The notes under the pieces are model-generated. The model searched no databases. It was not told the DNA's origin and worked only from the letters and a program-made list of their open reading frames with translations. A stretch of 64,000 nucleotides of DNA, from positions 434,001 through 498,000 of the forward strand of contig CAWEWH010000007.1 of the NCBI GenBank assembly GCA_963812775.1. Reading direction: 5' to 3'. Both the position numbers and the translations under genes were made by a program. The stretch's first letter is position 1. Each line of letters starts with the position of its first letter. The DNA is from CAWEWH01 sp963812775. GTDB taxonomy: Bacteria; Pseudomonadota; Alphaproteobacteria; Rhizobiales; Beijerinckiaceae. Positions 25,590-33,858 of this stretch are shown here, piece after piece.

Positions 25590-27236
25590 ATGGCTGCCAA
25601 AGACGTAAAATTCTCAACCGATGCTCGCGATCGGATGCTGCGAGGGGTCGAACTTCTCTCGAACGCAGTGAAGGTCACGCTTGGTCCTAAGGGCCGCAAC
25701 GTTGTGCTCGACAAGTCCTTCGGCGCGCCACGAGTTACAAAGGACGGAGTCACCGTCGCGAAAGAGATCGAGCTCTCCGACAAGTTCGAGAACATGGGCG
25801 CCCAGATGGTGCGCGAGGTGGCGTCGAAGACGAGCGACACCGCAGGGGACGGCACCACGACCGCGACGGTTCTCGCAGCCTCGATCGTGCGCGAGGGCGC
25901 GAAGTCGGTCGCTGCCGGCATGAACCCAATGGACCTGAAGCGCGGCGTCGACATGGCCGTGACGGAGGTCGTGAAGGACATCGAGGCCCGGGCCAAGAAG
26001 GTGAAATCCTCCGAGGAGATCGCCCAGGTTGCCACTATCTCGTCGAATGGCGACAACTCGATCGGCCAGATGATCGCCAAAGCGATGCAGAAGGTCGGCA
26101 ACGAGGGTGTCATCACGGTCGAGGAGGCGAAGACCGCCGAGACCGAACTTGACGTGGTCGAGGGGATGCAGTTCGACCGCGGCTACCTCTCTCCGTACTT
26201 CATCACCAATGCGGAGAAGATGATTGCGGAGCTCGAAGATGTCTATGTCCTGATTCACGAGAAGAAGCTGTCGTCACTGCAGGCGATGCTGCCGATCCTC
26301 GAGGCAGTGGTCCAGAGCGGCAAGCCGCTGGTCATCATCGCGGAGGATATCGAGGGCGAGGCGCTCGCAACGCTCGTGGTCAACAAGCTGCGCGGCGGCC
26401 TGAAGGTTGCGGCCGTCAAGGCGCCGGGCTTCGGCGATCGCCGCAAGGCAATGCTCGAGGACATCGCCGTCCTCACCGCCGGCCAGACGATCTCGGAAGA
26501 CCTCGGCATCAAGCTCGAAAACGTGACCCTTCAGATGCTGGGTCGCGCGAAGCGGGTGCGCATCGAGAAGGAGAACACCACGATCATCGACGGCGCCGGA
26601 AAGAAGCTCGACATCCAGGCACGCATCGCCCAGATCAAGGCGCAGGTCGAGGAGACGACCTCGGATTACGACCGCGAGAAGCTCCAGGAACGTCTGGCGA
26701 AGCTCGCGGGCGGCGTCGCGGTGATCCGCGTCGGCGGCTCTACCGAGGTCGAGGTCAAGGAGAAAAAGGACCGTGTCGACGATGCCATGCACGCAACCCG
26801 CGCGGCGGTTGAGGAAGGCATCGTTGCCGGCGGCGGCGTCGCGCTCCTACGTGCGACCGCAGCCGTCAAGAAGCTGTCGAGCGACAACTCGGACGTCAGG
26901 GCTGGCATCAACATCGTCCTGAAGGCGCTGGAGGCTCCGATCCGTCAGATCGCCGAGAACGCCGGCGTTGAGGGCTCGATCGTGGTGGGCCGGGTAAAGG
27001 ACAACAAGTCGCAAACCTTCGGTTTCAATGCCCAGACGGAGGAGTATGGCGACATGCTCCAAGCCGGCATCGTCGATCCGGCGAAGGTCGTCCGTGCGGC
27101 GCTGCAGGGCGCGGCGTCGGTCGCCGGCCTCCTTATCACCACCGAGGCGATGATTGCCGAGGCTCCTAAGAAGGAAGCGGGTCCGGCAATGCCGGGCGGC
27201 GGTGGGATGGGTGGCATGGGCGGTATGGACTACTAA
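25590..27236 (+). CDS. groEL: Chaperonin GroEL, encoded without an adjacent groES
   Basis: 548 residues, full length and intact: MAAKDVKFSTDARDRMLRGV start, ATP-binding VTLGPKGRN and SDTAGDGTTTATVLA, apical domain VVEGMQFDRGYLSPYF, C-terminal Gly-Met tail GGMGGMGGMDY. ATP-dependent protein folding in a double ring in the cytoplasm. Alphaproteobacteria often carry several groEL copies, normally as groESL; here groES is missing although the CIRCE operator and a strong AGGAGG are present. It must borrow GroES from another locus. The flanks are small unknown genes, which suggests an accessory, stress-related copy. Confidence 0.98.
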   Translation: MAAKDVKFSTDARDRMLRGVELLSNAVKVTLGPKGRNVVLDKSFGAPRVTKDGVTVAKEIELSDKFENMGAQMVREVASKTSDTAGDGTTTATVLAASIVREGAKSVAAGMNPMDLKRGVDMAVTEVVKDIEARAKKVKSSEEIAQVATISSNGDNSIGQMIAKAMQKVGNEGVITVEEAKTAETELDVVEGMQFDRGYLSPYFITNAEKMIAELEDVYVLIHEKKLSSLQAMLPILEAVVQSGKPLVIIAEDIEGEALATLVVNKLRGGLKVAAVKAPGFGDRRKAMLEDIAVLTAGQTISEDLGIKLENVTLQMLGRAKRVRIEKENTTIIDGAGKKLDIQARIAQIKAQVEETTSDYDREKLQERLAKLAGGVAVIRVGGSTEVEVKEKKDRVDDAMHATRAAVEEGIVAGGGVALLRATAAVKKLSSDNSDVRAGINIVLKALEAPIRQIAENAGVEGSIVVGRVKDNKSQTFGFNAQTEEYGDMLQAGIVDPAKVVRAALQGAASVAGLLITTEAMIAEAPKKEAGPAMPGGGGMGGMGGMDY

Positions 27237-27474
27237 TCACGTCCGACGCGAACCGAAGATGCAGGCCCCAGGAGCAATCCGAGGCCTATCCTTATCAACG
27301 GGTGTGGCTCCGCGGAGTGACCGGTGGCTTCGACACCCGCGAGTGCGGTCTTCGACACGATGTTCGCAAGGATGCCCATGGCTCTCTCCTTGAGATTCCA
27401 ATGTCACGGACGCACGGAGGCGCTGGGATGCCGCTTCGCTCTCGGCGCTGCGATCTAGTTGAGCGGGCCGGTCG

Positions 27475-27969
27475 TCACGCCCGTGAGAAGTCGCCCTCAG
27501 TGGGAAGCCGGCCCTCTGGGGTGTATTTGTCGACCGCCTGAGGCAGTTCCTTCGACAGCCGGGCAAGAATCTCCTCGCGTGAGAGCCCAGTTTGCTGGGA
27601 CAGCGTCGCTAAGGTGTCAGTGCCGATCGCCTTCTCAAGTTGATTGGGGGCGACTTCCTTGTTTGGCCCGCGACCCACCCAAGAGTCCGCAACGTCCCCC
27701 TGACCTGCTTGTTTGAAGCGCTCGACGAGTTCACTCAGTCCCCCGCCAAGCAGACCACCGAGACCGCCGGCCGCGCCCGCACCACCCAGATTGCTTAGCA
27801 ATCCGCCGAGGCCGCCCGATTGCTGACCAGCAGCTCCCCCCGGAGCGCGGGGCAATTCTGGCGCGCTGCCTTGGGCTCCGAGCAATTCGGCCAACTTGTC
27901 ACGGTTTTGATAGCCAGCGACCGCCAGAAGCGCCAGCAAGGCTGTCATAGATGGAAAGCCGCGGCTCAT
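27475..27969 (-). CDS. YidB-like (DUF937) protein, 164 residues
   Basis: Begins MSRGFPSMTALLALLAVAGY with a weak hydrophobic start, then a Gly/Leu-rich low-complexity stretch (SGGLGGLLSNLGGAGAAGGLGGLLGGGLSEL) and the C-terminal YidB/DUF937 core VERFKQAGQGDVADSWVGRGPNKEVAPNQLEKAIG...LSREEILARLSKELPQAVDKYTPEGRLP. This core defines the family; its function is unknown, with reported links to stress responses in some bacteria. AGGAGAAT before the ATG at 27969 fixes the start. Bases 27237-27474 between it and groEL contain nothing else that I can support. Confidence 0.88.
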   Translation of the reverse strand: MSRGFPSMTALLALLAVAGYQNRDKLAELLGAQGSAPELPRAPGGAAGQQSGGLGGLLSNLGGAGAAGGLGGLLGGGLSELVERFKQAGQGDVADSWVGRGPNKEVAPNQLEKAIGTDTLATLSQQTGLSREEILARLSKELPQAVDKYTPEGRLPTEGDFSRA

Positions 27970-28047
27970 GTCATTCTCCTGTGTTGAAAGGTAAGGATCG
28001 CGCCGAGTAGTTAGTTCCGGGGACTGCCTATCCATTCACAGGAATGC

Positions 28048-28197
28048 CTAGTAATAGCGTCGCCAGTAAGAGCCTGAGGATTTGGCTTGCTGTTTAAGCG
28101 CGAGCTTCAGTCGCGCCAGCGCACGCCTTATCGTTTCGGGCAACGGCTCGTAGAGGATGGAGCTCAATTTATGTAGGGTAAGTGGCAGATCGCTCAT
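28048..28197 (-). CDS. Possible small protein, 49 residues
   Basis: MSDLPLTLHKLSSILYEPLP then ETIRRALARLKLALKQQAKS, ending GSYWRRYY. The amphipathic basic helix and lack of stops are suggestive; the frame extends upstream to 28419 but that part is not protein-like. There is no convincing Shine-Dalgarno. It lies between the YidB-like gene and a plus-strand gene. Reported because rhizobial small proteins with a 'YEPLPExIrxaLaxL' layout exist; weak support. Confidence 0.3.
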   Translation of the reverse strand: MSDLPLTLHKLSSILYEPLPETIRRALARLKLALKQQAKSSGSYWRRYY

Positions 28198-28589
28198 CGG
28201 TAGGGGAAAAGTGGGAGCACCGAAGCGTCTCTCAGTCACCGACCGACATTTCCGCCAGTGATATTCTAGATATGGGGCGGCTGAGACCGTATGGTGAGGG
28301 CCACCGCCAAAGGAAATACTTGCCGAAGACTCAACGACAAGCCGTTCCTGCAGTTCCCGTTCTGAAGATTGAGGGACGGTGTAACCGCATTGTAACCGAG
28401 TTAGTAGCGACCCCGGCAAGCGGGCTCTCGCGACGCGTCACGCGCACTACGCTCAACCCTTTACAGGTCAAGCTCTTCTTCGGCTTTGTCGGTTGAGGAG
28501 ATTTGGAGCGGGCGAGAGCTTCGAATTCTCACCCCCATCTTGGACCGATCAATCACCTTGCGCGTTCCGCTTCCGCCCAGCAGACAGCG

Positions 28590-29108
28590 ATGGAGCGACC
28601 AGTGGCGAGCAAGGCGACCTTCACCCCGGATGAGTGGAACAAGCTTCTTGAAAGCGTGATGATGGTGGGCATTGCCGTCACCGCAGCCGATCCGAGCGGG
28701 CTTTGGGGTCTCATGAAGGAAGGGATGACCACCGGCTGGGCGCTTGTCGAGGCGAAGAGCTCTAGCGCCAACGAACTTATCAAGGCCGTCGCTGATGGCT
28801 TTGGTGACGCGGAGGGCCGGTCCGCAGCACGCGATGGCGTTCAAGCCAAGCTCTCGGGCTCTAAGTTCCCGGAGGTAAAAGCAAAGGCGATCGCTACCAT
28901 GCGCGACGCCGCGGCCATTGTGGACGCTAAGGCCCCGGGTGATGCGCCGGCATTCAAGGCCTGGCTCCAACAGATCGCGCAGAAGACCGCTGAAGCTGCG
29001 AACGAAGGTGGCTTCCTCGGGTTTGGGGGCGTACCGGTCAGCGACGCGGAGAAGGGAACGCTCGCGGAGGTCTCTGCTGCGCTCGGTATGCAGAGCCAAG
29101 CGCGATGA
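28590..29108 (+). CDS. Conserved hypothetical protein, 172 residues
   Basis: MERPVASKATFTPDEWNKLL opens a largely helical, soluble protein: ESVMMVGIAVTAADPSGLWGLMKEG, SSANELIKAVADGFG, VKAKAIATMRDAAAIVDAKAPGDAPAFKAWLQQIAQKTAEAANEGGFLGFGGVPVSDAEKGTLAEVSAALG. The pattern 'W..ll.s....giavtaaepsGlwG.lkE' and 'FLGfGGv.VS..E...l..i..aLg' is shared by unnamed proteins often located near stress genes in Rhizobiales. No export signal. Followed by a strong intrinsic terminator at 29210. Function unknown. Confidence 0.75.
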   Translation: MERPVASKATFTPDEWNKLLESVMMVGIAVTAADPSGLWGLMKEGMTTGWALVEAKSSSANELIKAVADGFGDAEGRSAARDGVQAKLSGSKFPEVKAKAIATMRDAAAIVDAKAPGDAPAFKAWLQQIAQKTAEAANEGGFLGFGGVPVSDAEKGTLAEVSAALGMQSQAR

Positions 29109-29209
29109 AGTGCTGAGGATGATGATTAAGGCGGGAACCTTAGACGTGTCTGGTCGCTTCCCTTGCCGGCCGCGCATCCAGCCCCCCAGCCCCCGCGTGG
29201 CCGTCTAGG

Positions 29210-29245
29210 AGCCGCTCGCGATCTCCGGTCCGAGCGGCTTTTTTT
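29210..29245 (+). terminator. Rho-independent terminator
   Basis: Perfect 9-bp stem AGCCGCTCG (29210-29218) and CGAGCGGCT (29231-29239) with a 12-base loop, followed by a run of seven T. Ends the transcript of the 172-residue gene at 28590. Confidence 0.88.
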
Positions 29246-29293
29246 CGGGCAGCGCCTTTCTCATTGTTAACCCGCATCTCAAGAGAGAAGAAA

Positions 29294-29663
29294 ATGCCCA
29301 GCCATTATTTCGCGGTGATAGTCTTTGTAGCTCTCCTTGGACCTGCCTACGCCCCAGCGTGGGGACGATGATCAGCGCAGCGATCGAGGGCGCGAGTGGC
29401 GAGATCGTGACGGCCAAGGAGATCGCGATAGATTCCGAGATCGTTCGAGCTATGGCGACGACCGCGAGCAGAGACATGAACGCGCCGGCGGACGTCACCG
29501 CGGAAGCTCGTTCTTCCTCCAGAGTGGAAACGCGCGCATTGTGATGAGATGCGGGGACGAGGCACTGAGGGCATGCATCGACGCTGCAACGACGTTGATG
29601 GAGAAGGCTCGGCAGCTCCCGCCAGCCGCCGAGGCTCCACAGGGAAGCCCCGCTCAACGCTAA
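29294..29663 (+). CDS. Secreted Arg/Asp-rich small protein, one frameshift
   Basis: MPSHYFAVIVFVALLGPAYA is a clear signal peptide. The frame then meets a stop after APAWGR. Adding one G to the GGGG run at 29360-29363 joins it to DDDQRSDRGREWRDRDGQGD, a strongly charged Arg/Asp repeat, and a conserved end: SSFFLQSGNARIVMRCGDEALRACIDAATTLMEKARQLPP, stopping at 29663. This order (signal, RD-rich linker, 'SGxARIxxRCxDExxRACxDAAxxLxEK' domain with two Cys) is seen in exported rhizobial proteins. So a single-base deletion is the likely explanation. Confidence 0.6.
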
Positions 29664-29754
29664 GCACCGTCAGTCAGATTCATGCCAGGGCCTTTGAACG
29701 GGCAGTAACGAGTTTGATTTTCCCAATAGGGGTTGTCCCCGCTAGGAGGGATCA

Positions 29755-30093
29755 ATGAGGCACTTGTTTGCGAGACTTCTCGTCATCGCGGCCGTCGGCG
29801 CGATGGCGGGCATGGCCACTGCTCAGGACGCGGATTGGAACGGATATTGGAGCGGCCTCTGGGAGGGCAAGGCGGCAACGTCAGTCACCATCCTCGATGG
29901 CCGCGTCACCAACTACACGTTCCTCGGCCGGACTCAGCGCGTGACCGACGTGACTTTTGCCGGAGACACCGTCTCGTTCAACTCCAATGAGGAGACCGGC
30001 CTAGTTACGCTCAGGCGGATCGCGCCCAACAAGGCACAAGCCGAATACGTGAATGTCGGTTCGAAGGGTACCGCCACGTTGACGAAGTTATGA
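29755..30093 (+). CDS. Secreted hypothetical protein, 112 residues
   Basis: Signal peptide MRHLFARLLVIAAVGAMAGM cut after ATA, mature protein starting QDADWNGYWSGLWEGKAATS. Beta-strand pattern: VTILDGRVTNYTFLGRTQRVTDVTFAGDTVSFNSNEETGLVTLRRI, ending KGTATLTKL. Similar in layout, not in sequence, to the exported beta-rich protein at 12703. AGGAGGGATCA before the ATG is a strong ribosome-binding site. Function unknown; periplasmic by prediction. Bases 30094-30403 contain no gene that I can support. Confidence 0.75.
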   Translation: MRHLFARLLVIAAVGAMAGMATAQDADWNGYWSGLWEGKAATSVTILDGRVTNYTFLGRTQRVTDVTFAGDTVSFNSNEETGLVTLRRIAPNKAQAEYVNVGSKGTATLTKL

Positions 30094-30403
30094 GCGAAGC
30101 GGACCTCAGCAGTGGAGACGGCGATGCACTACCTAAGGGGCAAAGTTGTCATGTCGCCCCATCGGCATGAAGTCAACAAAGTACAAGGCTGATTTGGTTA
30201 GGGACAGCACCCGCTCTTGGCCTACGGCGGCTGGCAGTGCTCGGTCTGAGCCTTATCGGCTTTGACCCTTACATCCCAGAAGATTGAACGCCGTCAGCCC
30301 CGCTAGCGCTGTGCGTGGGCTTCGAAAATGCTATGATTCGGTCGGCAGCGGCGCCGATCAAAGTCGTTTGCCTTCTGCAGACGTGCCCCGGAGAGGGAAT
30401 GCG

Positions 30404-31165
30404 ATGCAGCCTAAGGAAAAGCGCCCATTCGATCCCAAGACGTTCCTCGCGAAAGTTAACGGTGGGCATAGCCTCACCACCTATCGCAAGGGTCAAGTCG
30501 TCTTTTTGCAAGGCGATCCTGCGGATTCTGTTTTCTACATTCAGACCGGCAAGACTAAGGTCACAGTCATCTCCGAGCAGGGCAAGGAAGCCGTGGTCGC
30601 GCTGCAGGGCGCGGGCGATTTCTTCGGTGAAGGCAGCCTATCGGGGCAGCTGCTGCGAGTGGCGACGGTCACGGCTTTGACCGATTGCGTGATCGCACGA
30701 ATAGATAAGGCGGAGGTCCTTCGCGCCATTCATGAAGAACCCGCCTTTGCCGAGCTGTTCATCTCGCATCTTGTGGCCCGCAACGTCCGGGTGGAGGAGG
30801 ACCTGGTCGATCAATTGTTCAACTCGAGCGAGAAGCGGTTGGCGCGGGTGCTTCTGCTTTTGGCAAATTTCGGCAAGGAAGGCCGGCCCGAGCAGGTGAT
30901 TGCGAAAATCAGCCAGGAGACGCTGGCCGAGATGATCGGCACGACGCGTTCACGGGTCAGTCATTTCATGAACAAGTTTCGGCGGTTGGGCTTTATCAAC
31001 TACAACGGCGGCATGGAAGTCCACAGCTCGCTGTTGAACGTCGTACTGCATGACAATCCCGAAATCAGATGGGCAGATCGGGAAACCGATCCCCCTCGAC
31101 GTGATGAGTGCTCGCGGCGCGTGGTACGGAGATGGCAACGGTTTGCACATGTTGCAGAAGAGTGA
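30404..31165 (+). CDS. Crp/Fnr-family transcription regulator (paralogue 2)
   Basis: 253 residues: cNMP-type beta roll (about 25-140, YRKGQVVFLQGDPADSVFYIQTGKTKVTVISEQGKEAVVALQG) and Crp HTH (about 160-222, ISQETLAEMIGTTRSRVSHFMNKFRRLGFINYNG). The recognition helix is identical to that of the regulator at 23196. The C-terminus carries an extra Arg-rich tail (RADETDPPRRDE region, about 225-253). GGAGAGGGA upstream supports the ATG at 30404 rather than 30284. The stop overlaps the GTG start of the DUF6481 gene, so both are one operon. Ligand unknown. Confidence 0.92.
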   Translation: MQPKEKRPFDPKTFLAKVNGGHSLTTYRKGQVVFLQGDPADSVFYIQTGKTKVTVISEQGKEAVVALQGAGDFFGEGSLSGQLLRVATVTALTDCVIARIDKAEVLRAIHEEPAFAELFISHLVARNVRVEEDLVDQLFNSSEKRLARVLLLLANFGKEGRPEQVIAKISQETLAEMIGTTRSRVSHFMNKFRRLGFINYNGGMEVHSSLLNVVLHDNPEIRWADRETDPPRRDECSRRVVRRWQRFAHVAEE

Positions 31166-31548
31166 ACCACAAACCTCCGGATCTTGAACAGCGCCAGAAA
31201 GCCGCCGCCGCATCGAGGAAAGCGCTGTTGGACAAGCATCGCGCGGCGGCAGATGATCCCGCTGCCGCAGAGCGGCAGGCCGCCAGGTCAGCCGTGAGCG
31301 AGGCACGGATGCGGCGCGCTGCGGCGCGCGAAGCCGCGAAGAGGTCACATGATGCGGAACTCGCCGAACAAGCTGGGCGCGCAGCTGACCTTGCTGTGCA
31401 GACCCGACGCGAGGCGGAGAATGCTGCAGCGGCTGCATCACTCGAAAACGCTCATCGCGAGGCGGCGCTCGCTGCCGAACAAAAGACGGCCCGGGACGCT
31501 CGATACGCAGCCCGCAAAGCTGCGAAGAAGCGAGGGCGCGGCCGCTGA
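31162..31548 (+). CDS. DUF6481 family Ala-rich coiled-coil protein, 128 residues
   Basis: GTG start (VNHKPPDLEQRQKAAAASRK) overlapping the crp stop as GTGA, typical of translational coupling. The product is an Ala/Arg/Glu-rich continuous helix (ASRKALLDKHRA, AAREAAKRSHDAELAEQAGR, LAAEQKTARDARYAARKAAK) ending in a basic KKRGRGR tail. This matches DUF6481, small highly charged proteins of Hyphomicrobiales, function unknown; the basic end could bind nucleic acid. Being coupled to a Crp-type regulator is the main clue to its role. Confidence 0.8.
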   Translation: MNHKPPDLEQRQKAAAASRKALLDKHRAAADDPAAAERQAARSAVSEARMRRAAAREAAKRSHDAELAEQAGRAADLAVQTRREAENAAAAASLENAHREAALAAEQKTARDARYAARKAAKKRGRGR

Positions 31549-31647
31549 CGGTCTGGCCGCCGTCCCGGCGTTCCGGTCGTCTTTTCCGTAACCCTCGCGA
31601 GATCAGGCGCTACCTTCGACACGCCATCGACGACACCGGTCTCGAGC

Positions 31648-31833
31648 TCAGGTCTTGGTCGCCGCCGATTTGGTGATTTGCGTCTCGAGCAGCTTCTGGC
31701 ACTCACGCGCCAGGGGCCAGGTCATCTCGGTGCCTCCCACGGTCTTCATCAAGTCGCGCACCAATGTGTCGCGGCTGAAACCGCTCGTCGCTTGGAATCG
31801 TGCTAGGGCGCCAGCTCGCCTAAGTAGCTGCAC
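31648..31833 (-). CDS. Possible small protein downstream of the odd ABC ATPase, 61 residues
   Basis: The C-terminal two thirds look protein-like: RFQATSGFSRDTLVRDLMKT and VGGTEMTWPLARECQKLLET, a helical pattern with a single Cys. It overlaps the ATPase stop by 31 bp in another frame, and its true start (about 31806-31833) is unclear. Could be the last gene of the liv-type operon. Weak support, but it fills the only gap between the ATPase and the DUF6481 gene. Confidence 0.35.
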   Translation of the reverse strand: MQLLRRAGALARFQATSGFSRDTLVRDLMKTVGGTEMTWPLARECQKLLETQITKSAATKT

Positions 31834-32417
31834 ACCTCGGCATCGCAGGTGAGTGCCGCGTAGTCAGCGAAAAAATCAGTGCGACCACGGCTGACAAAGA
31901 GGAAGCCCTGGCAGATCTCCTGCAGGATCTCCAATTGGAAGGTCGCCGTGGGGTGAAGGCACACGAAGACTAGCCGCCCCTCCGCGCGCAGTCGCCGGAA
32001 GAAGTCAAGCATGAAGCCGATGTAGCCGTCCTGCGTGTTGAACTGAGGTTCGTCAAATAGGTGCACAAGAGGATAGGCGCTGCGGGCTGGCTCGAGCGTG
32101 AATGAGGGTCGCCGTTTGCCGAAGCGCCGCACCTGGTAAGATTGGTGGTAATGTATCGCGAGGCGATCTCGTTGCCGATAGCGCACGCGCTGAATGTCCT
32201 GTCCCGCCACGACCACGTTGCCTGCCGAGGGCACGTTCGACCCGGCGATCATTTCGAATAGAGTGGTCTTGCCGGCGCCGTTCGGGCCCATGACGCCCAC
32301 AATTTCCGGGTGCTCGAAAGTGCGATCAATGTTGAGCCGGAAAACAGGCGCGCGATCGAAAATGTTGCGGCGATAGATCTTAGATACACGTGCCAAATGG
32401 AGAAGTGGCGCACTCAC
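31803..32417 (-). CDS. Divergent ABC-type ATPase lacking the signature motif
   Basis: 204 residues. Walker A GPNGAGKT (about 44-51), Walker B YPLVHLFDEP (about 115-124) and a switch-like His (LHPT, about 155) are present. The LSGGQ signature and most of the helical subdomain are missing: only about 65 residues separate Walker A from Walker B, where complete ABC ATPases have over 100. After Walker B the sequence follows its own course (QFNTQDGYIGFMLDFFRRL, QEICQGFLFVSRGRTDFF). It overlaps the livF-type gene by ATGA and so is co-translated with the transporter, which already has two normal ATPases. It may be a decayed third ATPase or a dedicated regulator. Confidence 0.75.
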   Translation of the reverse strand: MSAPLLHLARVSKIYRRNIFDRAPVFRLNIDRTFEHPEIVGVMGPNGAGKTTLFEMIAGSNVPSAGNVVVAGQDIQRVRYRQRDRLAIHYHQSYQVRRFGKRRPSFTLEPARSAYPLVHLFDEPQFNTQDGYIGFMLDFFRRLRAEGRLVFVCLHPTATFQLEILQEICQGFLFVSRGRTDFFADYAALTCDAEVCSYLGELAP

Positions 32418-33115
32418 GAAAACCCTCCCAGCAGGCGGCGCTTGAGGCTCTCATTATCGGCAAGAGCTTCTGGGTTGCCCGACCATTCGACCTGCCCGTG
32501 TGCCAGCACGACGATGCGATCCGCCACGCTGAGCGCGACTTCGGTGTTTTGCTCAACGACAATGGCCGAAACTCCGGCGGCCTTCAGCCGCTGGATCATG
32601 CGCAGGACATCGCCCACAACCTTTGGCGCAAGGCCCTGGCTCGGCTCATCGAAGAGCACGAGGCCGGGGCCGCCTAGCAATGCGCGGGCAATGGCGACCA
32701 TTTGCATTTCGCCGCCCGAGAGAGTTTCAGCCTCGCGTGCCATCAAATACTTCAAGGGGGTGAAGATATCCGACACCTCGCCGAGCGACCAGGGGCGGAA
32801 GGGGCTACGCTTGATGCCAAGCGCAAGGTTCCGTGCCACCGTCAATGTCGGGCAAAGTCGCCGATCGTCCGGCACCCAGCCAATTCCTGCGCGCGCGATC
32901 TCATGCGTGGGCCGGGTCGTAATCGGGCGACCCGCAAAACGAATCTCGCCGCGTTGTGGCCGAGTGAGGCCAAGGATCGAGCGCAAGACGGTAGTCTTGC
33001 CTGCTCCGTTGGCGCCGAGCAATGCCAGCACCTCGCCCGCTCCTACCGACAGAGACACGCCAAACAGGGCCTGCGTCTCGCCGTAGAACGTGTCGATAGT
33101 CGTGACCTCAAGCAT
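32414..33115 (-). CDS. livF: LivF-type ABC transporter ATPase, cluster 1
   Basis: 233 residues with all ABC motifs: Walker A GANGAGKT (about 34-41), Q-loop region GWVPDDRRL, signature LSGGE (about 132-136), Walker B LVLFDEPSQGL, H-loop VVEQN. The ending 'VAxRIxVLxxGxxxxxG' is LivF-like. One of two nucleotide-binding subunits for uptake of branched-chain amino acids or related polar solutes. Three bp after the LivG-type gene and overlapping the next by 4 bp. The exact substrate cannot be read from sequence. Confidence 0.9.
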   Translation of the reverse strand: MLEVTTIDTFYGETQALFGVSLSVGAGEVLALLGANGAGKTTVLRSILGLTRPQRGEIRFAGRPITTRPTHEIARAGIGWVPDDRRLCPTLTVARNLALGIKRSPFRPWSLGEVSDIFTPLKYLMAREAETLSGGEMQMVAIARALLGGPGLVLFDEPSQGLAPKVVGDVLRMIQRLKAAGVSAIVVEQNTEVALSVADRIVVLAHGQVEWSGNPEALADNESLKRRLLGGFS

Positions 33116-33118
33116 CAG

Positions 33119-33856
33119 TTAAGGCCCGAGGTTTGATACTTTCACCCATGGGTTTGCCTTGAGCTCAGTTGGAGTGCCGCGGGCTATGACCTGACCCCAG
33201 TGGATCACCGCGATCTCCTCGGCGAGCGCGAAGAGAAATTCCATGTCGTGCTCGATGATGACAATGGTGAGTGCGCCGCGGAGCGTCGAAATCAACTTCG
33301 CGAGCCGCGCGCGGCCGTCGCTGCCCAGCCCCGCGGTCGGCTCGTCGAGGAACAAGAGCTTGGGCCGCGAAGCAAGAGCCACTGCGATCTCAAGCGCGCG
33401 CCTCGCGCCGTAAGGCAGTGCCTTGGCGTTGTCGTCAGCGCGATCGGCGAGCGCCACTTTCGCCAGGATATCGTGGACCTCAGCTACGAGAGCGGGGTCG
33501 GAATAGGCTTGGCCGAACGCATTGCCGCCGCGCGCGCGCAGCGAAGGGAGAGCGATCGCCACGTTCTCGAATACCGTGAATTCATCGAACAAACTCATGA
33601 CCTGGAAGGAGCGGGCGACGCCGAGCTGTGCGATCGCCTGTGGCGAACGGCCGGTGATGTCACGCCCTTCAAAAAGCACACGGCCGCGATCTGGCTTGTA
33701 GCGACCAGTGAGTACATTGAAACAAGTGGTCTTGCCCGCGCCATTCGGCCCCATGATGCCGGAGAGCCGCCCGGCCTGGAACGCCAAAGACACATTCTCC
33801 AACACGACGCGATCGCCAAAGCGAAGGTGCAGATCGTGAGCCTCGAATAAGGGCAT
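33119..33856 (-). CDS. livG: LivG-type ABC transporter ATPase, cluster 1
   Basis: About 245 residues; Walker A GPNGAGKT (about 36-43), the LivG-typical DITGRSPQAIAQLGVARSFQ, modified signature ALPYGARRALEIAVAL, Walker B KLLFLDEPTAGLG, H-loop IIEHDMEFLF. The signature 'LPYGxRR' is the usual LivG variant of LSGGQ. Start set at ATG 33856 with AGGTGA upstream; a GTG at 33862 overlapping the LivM stop is an alternative. Works with LivF, LivH and LivM of the same operon. Confidence 0.92.
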   Translation of the reverse strand: MPLFEAHDLHLRFGDRVVLENVSLAFQAGRLSGIMGPNGAGKTTCFNVLTGRYKPDRGRVLFEGRDITGRSPQAIAQLGVARSFQVMSLFDEFTVFENVAIALPSLRARGGNAFGQAYSDPALVAEVHDILAKVALADRADDNAKALPYGARRALEIAVALASRPKLLFLDEPTAGLGSDGRARLAKLISTLRGALTIVIIEHDMEFLFALAEEIAVIHWGQVIARGTPTELKANPWVKVSNLGP

Positions 33857-33858
33857 GT

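Noticed and set aside
30124..30192. 22-codon frame MHYLRGKVVM... after the secreted 112-residue protein
   Set aside because: Has a weak purine stretch upstream but is too short to support without conservation data.
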